A stretch of 64,000 nt of DNA, taken from positions 3,720,001 through 3,784,000 of the forward strand of contig JAAXNY010000004.1 in NCBI GenBank assembly GCA_013420905.1. The letters are read 5' to 3'. The stretch comes from Collybia mongolica (taxonomy: Eukaryota; Basidiomycota; Agaricomycetes; Agaricales; Clitocybaceae). The notes beneath the pieces were generated by a model. The model ran no database searches. It saw only the letters and a list, made by a program, of their open reading frames with translations, and was not told where the DNA came from. Below, piece after piece: positions 43,788 through 55,713 of this stretch. The position numbers and the translations under genes were made by a program. Positions within the stretch are counted from its first letter, which is position 1. Every line of letters begins with the position of its first letter.

Positions 43788-44710
43788 TCATGATCCAATG
43801 GGGACACAGTGCTCTATGACAAGGTCTATGCTATCAACAGAGGCTTCTGCTGGTATGTTGATGGCTGTGATGTTAGTCCCAATCATATGGAGGAAATCAC
43901 TTTCCTCCTCTGATTTGGGCTTAATGCGCATTTTTCCTACCATATGGATGTGCCTTATGGGGATTGTGGTGGTAAGGGGTCTATGGTCCAAGGCACCTGC
44001 CTTGCCCACAAATACCTCTGCATTGTATGTTCTCGTGTTCTCCAGGAACACTAGGTCTAGAATGGATTCTTGGAGTTTGTTGTTACATGGTATGTGCATG
44101 GTTGACCTTACGGCCAGCCCAACCCTTTCCAAGCCAATATCCTGGGTGACTTCTAACAAAGTCATCACCCTTGGGTTTTGGTCAACAACCTCAGGGTCCC
44201 ATAGCAGGGACAGGCAGTTAAAATCACCACCCATGTAACCCACACTACAGTACCTGCCACAGTTGTCAGAAATGTGCCTGATTGACTTCCTTCAGCATCA
44301 GAGTATACATTGACAATTGTCATGTCCCCCTCAGGACCTTTGACAGATATGGCAATAATGTCCCTGTGAGTGACAATGTCCAGTCTCAACATTGGTTTGG
44401 CAGGCCAAAGTCTGCTATGTATGTACGTGAGGACTTGTGGTCAGGTATCAACACTGATTGCCAATGGTGCAAAGCATGTCCACTCTGGGTGGGACAACCC
44501 CCCAATAACTGGGTTGCCATCCTTTGCCGTGAGCAACACAGTGTGTCTAATCGTTCCCCAGGGTGGTTCTTGGATTAGTAATATGTCCCACTTGTCTTTT
44601 TCTGACTCAAGTAGTGACTCCAGCCAAGTAGTATTCTTGGCTACATTCTGGCAGTATATATGCATGTTAAAAAACCTATTCATTGATACAGAGTTGTTGC
44701 AGCAAGGCAA
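43788..44710 (-). pseudogene. LINE endonuclease domain, three frame-shifted pieces
   Basis: Pieces 44441-44710, 44165-44392 and 43788-44243 together cover an APE-like endonuclease: QNVAKN near the start, the catalytic-type LLIQEPPWG, TIVNVYSD, and the C-terminal DLVFLENT and LDHRPL (the histidine of the SDH-like motif). Frameshifts between pieces make it non-functional. Confidence 0.65.
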
Positions 44711-46216
44711 TGATGCTCTCCAGCCCAGGGGCAGGGTCCTGGAGGAGAAGCATCAGTGAGCTTACTAAGAGGGGTGACAACCAGGTCACCCACTTTAAAC
44801 GCCTTGTATTGTGCTAAGATCCACTCAGCGTCAAATCTGTGCCACCAGAAGGGGCAACTGTTGGAGTCGGATTGCTGTCTGGACTTCCAACAGTTGACAC
44901 ATCTGTCTGCATGTGGGCATGGCTGTCCTTCTGGGGTAGCCATGACAGGGGGAGTAGCCTTTGGTTGTGCTTTGCAGCATGCGCCAAGGACTTGATGGAA
45001 GTTTTCAGCATGGGGCCCGCCACACTTTGGACATAAAATTGCCTGAGACGGGCATGTGGCTGCTGTGGACCAATGCCCAAACCTCCAGCATCATGTGCAG
45101 ATAGGCATGCCTTTTTGCGGCCTTGCCTTCTCAAATTGGAGTCTGTGGGTTCCCTTATTGGAATGATGTACCCTCCAGCACTTTCAGATTGGCGCCTCCA
45201 TGCAAATTGTAGATCTTGCAGAACAGGAAGGCATTGCCCAAGTTTCCTGTTGCTTTTACCACTCTTGGGGGGGAAGAGTGATAGAACCTAAGTGCCCATT
45301 TCTGATTGGCATTACACCTTTCCATAAGGATGCCCAGGGCCTCCTTACCAGTCATGGGAATGGGCTTCTTCTTCTTGTCCAATTTGGGCAAGAGTCTGTA
45401 GAATGGGAAGTCTGCCACCATCATGGAAGACTTGGACAAGCCAGCTTTGACGTTGATGGTGGCATCCTTAGCACCTCACTTTTCTGCCACTTGGGTGAAC
45501 CAAGCGCAGATTAGGTCAATGTCAGATTCTTTTGGGAGGTCATCGCACACAAGAGAAATGCTCCCAAGTGCTCTCTCCTCCATTAGGATCTTGAGCTTTG
45601 AGTTACCTTTTTGTAAGGCCTTGTTAAGGGTGTAGGTGCAAGGGTCGGAGCTCCACTGCACCTGCAGGGAAGAGAAAACTGACAGTAACTTGCGTGACTG
45701 TCCGTATGTGGTAGACTTGTGCTTAAGCGGAGTGCTAGTCTTGGGGGATTGGGCTAGCACTTGTTGCGCTCCCATGATCTTTGAGGGGGGGAGGTGTGGG
45801 AAGACCTGGGCCAACATCACTAAACTTGCCTCATGTTCTGTCCGTGCTCTCTTTGGATTGGAGGGCCCGGGTACTGGTGGGAGGGTGGCTGCAATCTGAG
45901 AGTACAGCAGTCCTTGGGACACTAACCCCATTTTCCTAAATGGATTATTATTGGGGTTCCTGCAGGAAGGTTGTGTGAACCTGGCAGTGCATCTAACACT
46001 TGCAGGGTCTGAGTTGTGATATGCATAGGACTTGTTCAGGTTAGGAAGCTGTCCTGGTGGGTTTATGGGTGGGGGTGCAGGGGCATGATGGGCCTTCTGT
46101 TCCTTGGATAGGGCAGTGCAAACCAAGCTCGCAATGCTGTCAACAAATGCCCATGTGGTGGACTGAGGGCCATGGCCACATAGGTAATTATGGATAAACC
46201 CCTGTTCTACAAGGGT

Positions 46217-46807
46217 TTATATGAGGTGGCCAGATGCCTCAACTAGGCTGTCTGATTCCTCAGTGTTCCATGTCCTCTTGTTCTGCTCAGCAAATTTGAT
46301 GAACTCGTTGATCCTGCAAACAGAAGTAGAGGCAGCATTGGTGTCCATGTCCCATGTCATGGGGTCCTTACAGAATGCAAAGAAATAGCCTCCTTTGAGG
46401 TCATCTACAATCACATTGGGGTCAATGCCTGAAATGTCAACCATTTCAGCATCTCCCTGGCTGTCTTTACCCTTTCCCTTAATGGACCCTGGGGTAATGG
46501 TGGCATCCTCCTTATTGAGGTCTGCAAGGGCGTCAAACATCTCGTCATCACTATTGACCGGAGATGGGTGGACAGAAGAGAAAGCTTTTCTTCTTGGCTT
46601 AGTCTTCTTGATATTGAGAGCCCTTAGAATGGACTGTCGTGAGGGTGTGTGGGCTGGCAACGGGGATTTCGACGGCGGGGGACGGAAGAATGTAGTAGGC
46701 AATAGATCAGTTGACCCCCCTGGAGGCGGAGGATCAGGATTATTAGGATGATGAACAGTGGGCATAGCCCTAGTAATGGTAGGTTTGTTGGGAGCGGGTG
46801 GGCTCAA
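46217..46807 (-). pseudogene. LINE ORF1 N-terminal fragment
   Basis: A 196-residue open frame: Pro-rich start, basic stretch NIKKTKPRRKAFSS, then MVDISGIDPNVIVDDLKGGY and FCKDPMTWDMDTNAAS. It ends in a stop at 46217, and the likely continuation is in another frame from 46126. It is part of the element above and has no independent function. Confidence 0.6.
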
Positions 46808-47039
46808 CCGTGCTGAATATCAATAGTAGTTGTTGGTGTTACAGTGTATCTAATCCCTAACCAGATGGTGGTAAGAGATCAAGAAGAGATGATATATATA
46901 CTTAATGATAAGTTTGAAAGTCTACGTCCGGATCACATGATATCCTGATTTACAGCCTGTCAACGCGTGTACAATTGTCGTCATACTAATTACTACATAG
47001 GCATTTGGAGATATCATTCAAGTTTACTTCTCTACCACC

Positions 47040-48903
47040 ATGAGCTCCTCTCCAACTGATATTGTCGTCCTCGGCGCAACTGGTTTCACTGGCAGGCTCA
47101 TAACACGTTATCTTACTTCACATCCACAACACACCCAGGGCCTTTTCTCATTTTCAATTGCCGCACGCTCTCAGTCTCGGTTGCACGAACTTGTTCAGGA
47201 GCTTTCACTCCCTCCAACAATAAATACCATCCGAGTGGATGTGACAAATGAGGCCGAAGTCGAGAGCGTTGTCAAAACCGCACGGGTCGTTATCAACACT
47301 GTTGGTCCGTATTGGCGCTGGGGGACACCAGTCGTGAGGTACGTCAACTATCAAAAGCCACCATTTATCTTGAAACTGAAAGGTGTGTACAATCTCAGGG
47401 CATGTGTAAAGAGCGGCACTCATTACGTTGATTTGACTGGAGAGTCGTACTGGATAAAGAGCATCATCGACCAGTGCGTCTTTTCTCATTGGGTTTCATT
47501 CCGAGCTAATTGGAGTGTAGATTTGACTATTCAGCAACTAAAACCGGGGCTATAATTGTCCCGTCCTGTGGCATGGATTCTATCCCGTCCGACGTCACCG
47601 CTTTCTTGGCTAACAAGGCGCTGAAAGCCCATGGCGAGCTCGAATTGCGTATACTTAGTATCAAAGCTAATTAATCAGAAACGGTATCCTAGGTCAACTC
47701 GATGCAGGCACTTCAACCACCGCATTCAACGTTCGAGGCGGAATCTCAGGTGGCACATTAGGTACAATGATGTCGAGTATAGAAGAAGTACCCAAGGAGA
47801 AACTGAGGGCAGCTAACGTGGAATATGCCTTGAGTCCCGGTGCGCTTCTCCCATTCTCCTGCGTCTACATATTGGCCAAACTGTGAAGACCTTTCTCTTA
47901 ACAGTCAAGGGCTCGAACCGCTCCCCTTTCAATTTCTCTTATTCCCTCGAAATTCCGGGAGCTCAGACACTCGTTGGCGCGTTCTTTTTCATGAAACCTA
48001 CAAACAAGGCACTGGTGCAGAGGACTTTTGGCTTGTTGGAGCTGGAGGCACTGAGAGGTACGTCATCGACGCTCGTTGTAATCACTTACTTATTCAAGTA
48101 CTATCCTTTCGAAGAAGGAGGAACGAGTGGCTCCAGTAATTCCAGAAGCACGGTTACTACTGCTCAGCGGGACCGCTATGGACCCAATTTTTCATATGAC
48201 GAATTCATTGTGATGCCGTCAAGATTGACCGCCATGATGTTCAGTACTGCGTTCGCTATTGGATTTGGCATGCTTGCATTCGTACGGCCTGTACGTCACA
48301 TCCATTTTCTGGATGTCATGTCGTTGTTCGCTTATGATTGTCCTCCAGTTCCGGTGGTTGGTGAAGAAGTGCATGACCCAGCCCGGCGGAGGACCATCCG
48401 ATGAGTTGAGCTGCCTGAAAACCTTCCTTTTGATCGCATGACTGAACCAGTTCATAGATATATGGAGAAAGGCTTCATTGAGTGTACTAATATCACTACG
48501 TCAACATCCGAACCACCTGTATACGCCAAAAGTGTATTTAGAGGTCGTGGAGATCCTGGATATTTATTGACAGCGAGTAAGTCTGGCCAAATACTGATAC
48601 TTTACACTTGGCAACTCCTCGAATATCAAGCTTAACGCCTACCCTTCTATTTTAGTCATGATCTCAGAATCTGCTCTCTCCCTCCTTCTCCCCCCAGTTT
48701 CTGTGACCTCTTCCGGTGCTTCACCCAAATCGGGCTCCTTGCCCGCAGGCTTACCCTCTCTCGCTCAAAGGGGTGGAGTTTTGACACCGATGACGGCTTT
48801 CGGAGATGTCCTCTTGACGCGACTGACCGAGACTGCGCGTTTTGAATTTGAACACGGGATTGTGCGTACTGGGTCAATGGAAGAGGGGAGAAAGGACGTA
48901 TAA
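47040..48903 (+). CDS. Saccharopine dehydrogenase-like oxidoreductase
   Basis: The ATG at 47040 has a strong context (CCACCATG). It is followed by a Rossmann start DIVVLGATGFTGRLITRYL, the NAD(P)-binding glycine motif GATGFTG, FSIAARSQSRLHELVQEL, VKTARVVINTVGPYWRWGTP and ACVKSGTHYVDLTGESYW. Further exons give IIVPSCGMDSIPSDVTAFL, MKPTNKALVQRTFGLLELEA and YGPNFSYDEFIVMPSRLTAM. The C-terminal exon has ISESALSLLLPPVSVTSSG, GVLTPMTAFGDVLLTRLTE and FEFEHGIV. This is the SCCPDH / trans-acting enoyl reductase-like family, not the lysine-pathway Lys9 itself; the substrate is unknown and a membrane or lipid-droplet location is typical. Several introns of about 50 nt are needed. Convergent with the coiled-coil gene to its right. 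Confidence 0.85.
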
Positions 48904-49492
48904 TGCTGTGGTCCTGAATACTTAGCTCTATTTTTTTTGGTTACATGTTTCTTTTGCTCTCATTTATGCTTTCACTAGCTATTGTCATATATATGGCACA
49001 TTGGAGTGCAAATTCGATAGGCCAGAGTCTAATCGATCGTCTTTCCTCAGTCAAGGCAAAGCTGCCTATCCAAAAGCCGAGCAAGTTCTCAGTTGACATA
49101 GCATGAAGTGTGACAGTCTTTTTAGGTAAGTACACAACCTAGCCCTTTCTAGCCACTGACGATTTGTTAAAACTATCTCCTTGCTCGCACTACTTTTCAG
49201 TGTGAAGGATTGCCGCAAGACCCGGTGGCCCTCGCAGTTCGTTAGCGGGTAAATACCAGGGAAGCCTAATAAAGACAAGACTTGTCAGAAAGGGAGGAGT
49301 CTCATCTATCCAATTTATGTTTTTTATTGTACAGGATTGTTCCGCTAGTGCTATTGGTACAGTCAAGTTGTAAAAAAGTGTAGGTGCTTGCGTTTCGGAA
49401 GCATCTGGATTTGAGGCAGACAAGATTGCAAATAGTAATGATGGAAAGGAGATGAGATGGTAATACGTTTGGTGCTAAAAAATTGGTAGCCG
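48904..49492. other. 3' intergenic between convergent genes
   Basis: AT-rich; overlapping minus frames without motifs. It probably holds both 3' UTRs. Confidence 0.4.
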
Positions 49493-52321
49493 TCACGGTC
49501 TTCCCGGAGGACCGAAATATGAGAGAGATGATGAAGTCGAGGCGGCCCTGGAGTGGGATCTTGGTGGTCCTGGAGAGGCCATCCTCCATGTTTGACCGCT
49601 AGAAGGGCCATCAGGAACGGAGTAATAAGCAGGGTCTAGATATGTCGTTGGATCGTAATGGATGTGTTTAGATTTTTCAGACCGCATGGAAGTGTTCGAC
49701 GCCACACGGTTTAGAGTATGTCCTTCATTCACCGCAGGGAGGTTTTGCTGTGACATTGACGGCGTCATTTCATTGTATTTACTCCGGGGCTGGCCAAATG
49801 AGGCGTCAGAACGTGGCCCTGCTTCCCATACGCCAGGAAAATCCCGGGGCAGCGGCCGTGGTATGTATGACGGCGATCTCGAAAAGCTCTCCCGAGAGCT
49901 TGGGCGAGGGGAATTGGATCGAACAGATTGTGTAGGAGGGGCGCGCTCCCATTGTGGGGCTGTAGGCGCAGTTTTAGAGCTTGATGGAAACCGGTCACCC
50001 GATGCATAACCATTGGCATCATCTCCTGGAGTGGGCGTCCGCGACGATGGCCTCCCACGGATTGCAGAGACAGGAACAGGGGGAAGGTCACTCCGCTCTC
50101 CGTTTTGAAGATTGGGGAATGCAGGATTTGAGGGTGCCGAGCGAACGCTTGGTGGCGGGAGCGAGTTTCGGGATTGATTCGGGCTCAAATAGCCATTGCC
50201 GAGATGTTCTGAGTTATGGAGCGTGTCACTAGGGGACTGAGACTGCATAGAATATAAGTATATGGAGCAGTAGATTGAACAATTAACGTACAGGGGTGAC
50301 GATACTGATTCCTGGAGGGCTAAGCTCGGCATCTACAGCAAGATTCTGTGGGTTTCTTTGGTGCGTAGTTCCGCTGAGAGGGGCCCGAGAGTAGGATGAA
50401 GTAGCATTGTTATTAGGCGTGGTGAGGGAACGAGATGCGGAAAAACCTTGTCCGCTGTTGGGCGCGAGAGGAGCTGGCATTGTTAAATTTACAGGGCGTC
50501 GATGGGTATTTGGTGGTCGGGAATTCTGTATTGAACATGTCAGAAGGTGAATCGAATATAAAAGCCACGACAGACCAGATCCCTGGAGTGTATTGAGTTC
50601 GTAGCACCCGACTGTCGCCATGCTTCGACGGCTTTCGGATCAGAGTATCTGGGCTCCTGGTGTCCAAATAAACTTCCGGAATATATTTCGTCTTTGTCTA
50701 TTCCTCTACCGTTAGTCGGGAATCTCTCTTTCACGGGCGTGTTTTCCCGGCTTAGGGGGTCTTCATTGATAACAGATAATCCAGTATTCTTTTCCTTGAA
50801 TTTCCGTCCAAGGCCGCTTGCTTTCACACTTCGACCACTTGCACTGCCATTTGGTGTGTGCGTAGGCGGACTTACGAGATCGAGTTGTGACATTCGTGTT
50901 GACAGCGAAGTCGTGTCGTCCATAGAAGACCGCGCTTTTGGTGGTAAGCCATAATCGCGAATGTGGACGGGTGGATTGGTTTTCGGCGTGTACCATGATT
51001 GCTGGCCGGGAGGTTGTGACTGCATATCCGGGGGGTCTATTAAAGGGCGGTCCTGCGGTTCAGGTTTCTTTCTGAATCCAAGAGCTCGACGGGTGAGAGT
51101 GCGATACCAAGATTCTTTTCGTTTCTTCGGTGGTTCCGCTTGTTGCGGCATAGTATTAATTCCTCTAGGAAGATCAGCATTCCTAGGATCGGCCTGCTGT
51201 AAATTATCCTGAGAAGGATTGTGACCATACATTTCAAGATACTGATGAGCCGTCACCCATTGGGGCTTTTCGTTAAGAGGATATTCCTTCTGAAGCTGCG
51301 CGGTTGGTGGTATGTTAACAGAAAATACTTGGATAGAAGGTACAGGTGAGTGTGGTACATTTTGCTCAGGATGGGGATATGTCATGGGGGCGGGCTCTGG
51401 AGGTGGCCTCTCATAACGAGGCTGAACTGGTTCTGTGAGGTGCTGACTGTGATGTCTTGGAGGTGGAGGGTCGGGTTCTGCAACGCGGATGATCTCAGGA
51501 GATGTATCATGTAGTCCGCGAAGTGGTAGTTGGGCTGGTGAAAGAACACGACTGAGTTGGTCATCCTCGATTCCGGCTGCCCCTCTGTAGGGAGCTTCAG
51601 CTTGAAATGCTTGTTCCAATTGTGCGCGATTATACGCAGCAGCCTCAGTATTCTCCGGCTGACTTCTAGCTTTTCTATGTCCACGTTGATAGCTCTCCTG
51701 AGCAAGACTTCTCTGCCTAACGACCAAGCTTTGCTCTCGCCTCGCGCGTTTGAATCCAGCCTCAAAACCATCCTTTCTGCCTTCCTCCCTCGCAAGAGCA
51801 ATCACCCTCTCCTGGTGCAACAATCGAGCCTGGGACCTTGCCCGAGCAGCTTCTTCTTCAGCTTCCTCTTTGTGTCTTTGCACTCTTCTCAATGCCTCTT
51901 GAGCCCGATTGATCTCCGTCTGCGCCGTCTCTAGCTGAAACTGATAAAGCCTCAGTTCTTGGCCTGCTTTCATGGCTTCCTGTTGTGCCACTACTCTGCT
52001 TTCGTTCAACATCCTAAACCTCTCCGTCGCCTCTACATTCTCCCGTTCCATAGCAAGTACTCGCTGTGCCTCAGTATCTATACGTCCGACAGCAGTATAA
52101 AGGGCTCGACGTAGCCGCTGTGTTTCGTGCTCTTGGTCTACCAAGAGCTGCATCAACTCATCTGGAGATGCGTTAGAGTGCATGAGTGCTTGTTCTGATC
52201 TATGGCGTTCATGTGGTCGACGAGAGCGCTTCGGTCGTTGCATTTGAAATCTGCCATAACCAGAGTTTTGCGAGAGTAGTTCAGAACGTGGAGATAGAGT
52301 TGGTCTTTGCACTTGAGCCAT
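49493..52321 (-). CDS. Long coiled-coil / disordered protein of unknown function
   Basis: Three exons give about 900 residues. Exon 1 starts at ATG 52321 (MAQVQRPTLSPRSELLSQN), a GTCTGT...CAG intron follows SRDL, and a GTACGT...GCAG intron follows SIVTP; the stop is at 49493-49495. Residues about 50-210 form one long coiled coil (LVDQEHETQRLRRALYTAV, LETAQTEINRAQEALRRVQ, KEEAEEEAARARSQARLL). The rest is Pro/Ser-rich and basic with QYLEMYGHNPSQDN and ESWYRTLTRRALGFRKK. The last exon ends HIHYDPTTYLDPAYYSVPDG and a Ser-rich tail. No enzyme motif is visible; a cytoskeletal or polarity scaffold is an inference from composition only. A short upstream exon (MNPMPSPSHNPEYAE, near 52450) is possible but does not splice in frame. 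Confidence 0.75.
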
Positions 52322-52896
52322 CTCCTGCTCATTAAAGTCCTGAGGGCTGGACGATATTTTGATGATTCTCCCGTAAACAAATCAGCTAATGAAGGGGCTT
52401 ACCGTTCTGCATACTCAGGATTGTGCGAGGGTGAAGGCATGGGGTTCATTTTGTAGGACTGAGTCTAGTATATCTGTCGAAACGAATTGTGTGAACCAAG
52501 AGCTGTGGAAGGCCGCAAAGCGCTTACTGTGAAAGGCACAAGGTCGTGAGGTGAAAACAAATTGGTACAACAGGTTATTACAGACATCCAATACCGTTGA
52601 TACAGTGCATTTCTAAGAAAAGAGAAGGAGACAGAGGAGCGAACTCTGGACTATGAGATTTGGAAGGTGTGAAGAAGTCATCCCAAAGTACCTGACATAT
52701 CTTCATAGTGGCACAGAAGCGGAGATATCAAAAATCAACCGCAGGTGCCCTCACGTGTGATATTTCAGCAACCTTTATCATCAAAACCCTTACAGTTTAT
52801 GAGAGTATGCATTCGATAGATAAGCCAAATGCTCAATAAGTTATACATGTCTTGTAACGAAAAGAGGAGCACCAAAAGATGAGTGGCAAGTGCAAA
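52322..52896. other. Intergenic, 5' side of the coiled-coil gene
   Basis: Contains the likely promoter and leader of the coiled-coil gene on the minus strand and the 3' end of the next minus-strand gene. A possible first exon reads MNPMPSPSHNPEYAE followed by GTAAGC. Confidence 0.4.
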
Positions 52897-53962
52897 CTAC
52901 AAGTATTGTTGTAAAACCCGGGCCTCAGCCTGATCAACGATCAATGAGGAAAATAATTCAAAGATAAACATAGGATAACCCACATTGCGCCTGTTTTCAA
53001 GTCCCTTGGATAGGGACTTGGCATGAGTACCTTGTGCCCACTCCCGAGTGATGATTAGCTCTCCTCCAGAATTCTCGAGATCTACGACGACAACACTATT
53101 CTCCTCTTCCGATAATGGCACTGCGGAGTGCTGTAGTTCCTCATCAAACAGATCACTCGGCGACTCCGCAAATAACGGATCTTCTTCCGCAAGTGCATCG
53201 CACGCGAAAGGGATGGCACTAAGAGGGAGATAAGCCGAGGCTGTGCGAGCCGTCGAAGTAGCAGTGTTGAACGGGCTGTTGGCTGGAATATAGACAAACT
53301 GAGCATCTTCATCGCTCTCGAAATCTGAGTCGCTATCCGCGTCTGATGAAGGCTCCAGACCAGGTGTATTGGTAATTGAATTTGCGGTGCCTGGCCGTCG
53401 GCGTACAACAACACGCTGGACATCAAGATCAGCCAATCCGGCCATACCGCGGACATGGATGTTCGCACCTGACTAGGATAAGAAACCTCGCGAGTGAGGT
53501 TCAATAAGAGGCTCGGGCTCTTGGGCAATTTAGCTTTCTTTGAAAAGCGGCGTTCAGATGAGGACATGCGATGTTGCAGCTCTTCGTCGAGGAGTTCATG
53601 GGGAGTCTTCGTGAGGAGCGAATCCTCCCTTTGAAGGGCGTCACAAGCAAATGCGAAACCAGTAAAAGAGAGGTGGGCGGATGTGCGGGGGGCCGGGAAA
53701 CCCTTGTGGAATGGACTATTGGAATAAATGAAAACATATTGAGCTCCATCGTTGGTTTCTGTATCGCTTGGTGATGTGCGAACATCATAGACCTGAAAAC
53801 AAAGTTAGTAGTTGATTATCATGGGAAGGCCAAGCTTGGTGTATGCACCTGCTCAGAACGTAAACGAGAGATGCACAGCGAAAGCCCTGGATTCTTGGAC
53901 GCTTTGGCTTTTCCATCCTTGGTTTGACTAGGAGAAGTAGAGAGAATGACAGAAGAAACCAT
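52897..53962 (-). CDS. Unknown protein with an internal tandem duplication
   Basis: The start MVSSVILSTSPSQTKDGKA at 53962 is spliced (GTGCAT...TTCAG) to VYDVRTSPSDTETNDGAQYV. Unit 1 reads AQYVFIYSNSPF, then FAFACDALQREDSLL, then LLDEELQH and LTREV. Unit 2 reads AQFVYIPANSPF, then IPFACDALAEEDPLF, then LFDEELQH and ITREW. So the same order of motifs occurs twice, about 370 bp apart. Unit 2 lies in a different frame from the end of unit 1, and I could not find a normal intron joining them near 53460. Either a non-obvious intron exists, or these are two adjacent genes, or there is a frameshift. No family was recognised. Confidence 0.6.
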
Positions 53963-54512
53963 TGTCGTAGTGTTGAAAGGGAAAAGGAAGAAAAGCGGAA
54001 ACAGGGGAAGAGGGAGAGGGCGATGAATGAACACCTCATTCGTTAGGAGCCATATTTATATTTGCCATGGCGTCGAGGACCAAAGGTATATTTCGGCATG
54101 TTTTGATGCGGCACCCTAATCGACGGGCATATCGCGTTTGAAACTAGGATTGGATCAACCAACGACATTTGACATTACTCGATATGTCAAGGGCGGCAAT
54201 AGTTGTCTATGGATAGATCGTAGAGTGGTCATGGGTAAGTGCCATGAGCATCAAGATCAAGATGATATCGATATTGTTCACGCATTGATGCACTGCCCCC
54301 AGTATTCACACTCGACAAGTTCACATTCCAGGGATAATGAAACACGGACCTGGCTTCAAGTCAGCGGGGTAGAGGATAGCAACCGGCCGCATCCAAGTTA
54401 AGCTCCAGCACAGGATGGAGTAAATACGTTACAAGATTAGCCTTGTCGTGGCTCATTGTTGGATGAGATAGGAATGGGGTATCGGGGTATCCAGATTGAA
54501 GGAACGCAGCAG
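53963..54512. other. Intergenic with presumed promoter
   Basis: A TATA-like ATATTTATATTT (about 54051-54062) lies roughly 90-100 bp upstream of the ATG at 53962 (minus strand). No supported gene in the rest. Confidence 0.4.
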
Positions 54513-55165
54513 TTAAGGCTGGGAAAAAACCTTCATATTTCTCCTCCACCAAAGTCGTCTCTGTATTTTGATCCTTCCCAACGAGATCCCATCTCTTCCT
54601 TCAGCCATTTTGACGACCTCTTTTAGAGGGTCCCATGCGTTAGCCTTGAAAGCCGCCGTGCGATTTAACTTCTCCATTTTGTTGAGTGCCTTCTGGTTCA
54701 ATTTCGGCGGCTGGTATTGAGGAGATGTAGGTGGTAGATGAGGCACCCATGCCTTATGATGGCTTGGAATCATCCGTGCGCGTTCGCTCGATACCAAAAG
54801 GCTAAGGTTCCGCGTAATCTGGTGAGAAAGACCGCGAGATTTACAGGATGTATAGAGTAGTGCAAGGGTATTATCAACTTGACTTCCTCGTCAAGATATT
54901 TATGTATAACATGGTGATGTGACTCACTTCGTTGTTCCCATGTTCTAAGCCATTCTTCTTTGGCATTTTGGGACGCGGTGTCTTGAGGGCCTGTTTGAAG
55001 GTCCCGAATAATTCTGGCCGCAGCAACGAATGTTGGCCTCCAAAGTTGGCGAAGGTTCCTTTTGGCACCGCCATGATGAAGGACTGAGGCAGAGCATGTC
55101 CTTAGAAATAGTCGGTAGATACTAGTGAATGAAGCGGGGAGTCTGGCTGTTGCTGTTGTCGCCAT
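54513..55165 (-). CDS. Small LYR-like, probably mitochondrial protein
   Basis: Two exons encode about 195 residues. The first, from ATG 55165, reads MATTATARLPASFTSIYRLF then LRTCSASVLHHGG and LRQLWRPTFVAAARIIRDLQ. A GTGAGT...CAAG intron (about 54900-54960) leads to IDNTLALLYTSCKSRGLSHQ, ITRNLSLLVSSERARM, LNKMEKLNRTAAFKANAWD and GRIKIQRRLWWRRNMKVFSQ. The SIYRLFLRT motif followed by a basic helix resembles the LYR family of mitochondrial assembly factors, and the N-terminus could be a targeting peptide. Assignment is tentative because the exact L-Y-R triplet is I-Y-R. An earlier in-frame ATG at 55252 would add 29 residues. Confidence 0.6.
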
Positions 55166-55713
55166 TGTCAATGGTGTGGCATGAAGATTTGTGTGCCACG
55201 CGCTACTACTGCTAGCAGTAGGTTCCTCGCTTACCACCTCATTTAACCTCACCTACTTGGCCTCTACAACCCTTTACTTTACCTATCATACAAATCTTGC
55301 ACTTCCTCTTCCCCTCCTCCCCCTCCTCCTCGAAACCACAATGCCTCACTAGGTCGGACCCAAATACCAATAAAATACCACTTCCGAAAATCCAATGTTC
55401 CGGCGACGAACAAGTAGTCTCGGTACCTACTTTTTCATGAAGACAATCAATCGTTCACACATATAGAACGGGCAGGCTGGGTTTCCTTGTTGCTCTTAAA
55501 TACATGTGTACGTGTACAATAGTACTTTCTCGGATTACCTACCAGCTTACTAACGATTCCGCTCGCTGGACAGGTTGATTCTATCGAACTCATGAGAACC
55601 ATCGTAAAACAATCATTAGGGGGCGACAGTTTCTTCACATGGAATACAATAAGGCTAGACTATGATACAAATGTCATGAAGGATACAAGGATTCAATCTA
55701 CACACTGGAGATC
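55166..55713. other. Intergenic, includes a CT-rich stretch
   Basis: A CT-rich run near 55300-55330 may be part of the LYR-like gene's promoter. No coding frame with motifs. Confidence 0.4.

Larger units (their letters stand above)
43788..46807 (-). mobile_element. Broken LINE-like element: ORF1 (gag-like) and APE endonuclease, no RT
   Basis: Read on the minus strand from 46807, the first part is gag-like (MSPPAPNKPTITRAMPTVHH; DPNVIVDDLKGGYFFAFCKD). Then come frame-shifted pieces (GLVSQGLLYSQIAATLPPV; KPIPMTGKEALGILMERCN) and a Cys/His-rich region near 44880-45050 (CPKCGGPHAENF, CPHADRCVNCW). An endonuclease/exonuclease/phosphatase part follows: MHIYCQNVAKNTTWLESLL, WDILLIQEPPWGTI, IAISVKGPEGDMTIVNVYSD, and further on SILDLVFLENT and ALDHRPLTTTIP, which are APE-type motifs. 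The frame stops at 43788, where reverse transcriptase would be expected to follow. At least six frame changes or stops show it is dead. Assignment to a LINE is from this domain order. Confidence 0.7.

Noticed and set aside
38500..43800. CACTA terminal inverted repeats around the transposase
   Set aside because: Several CACT or AGTG words occur by chance, but no matching pair with a 3-bp target duplication was found by eye.
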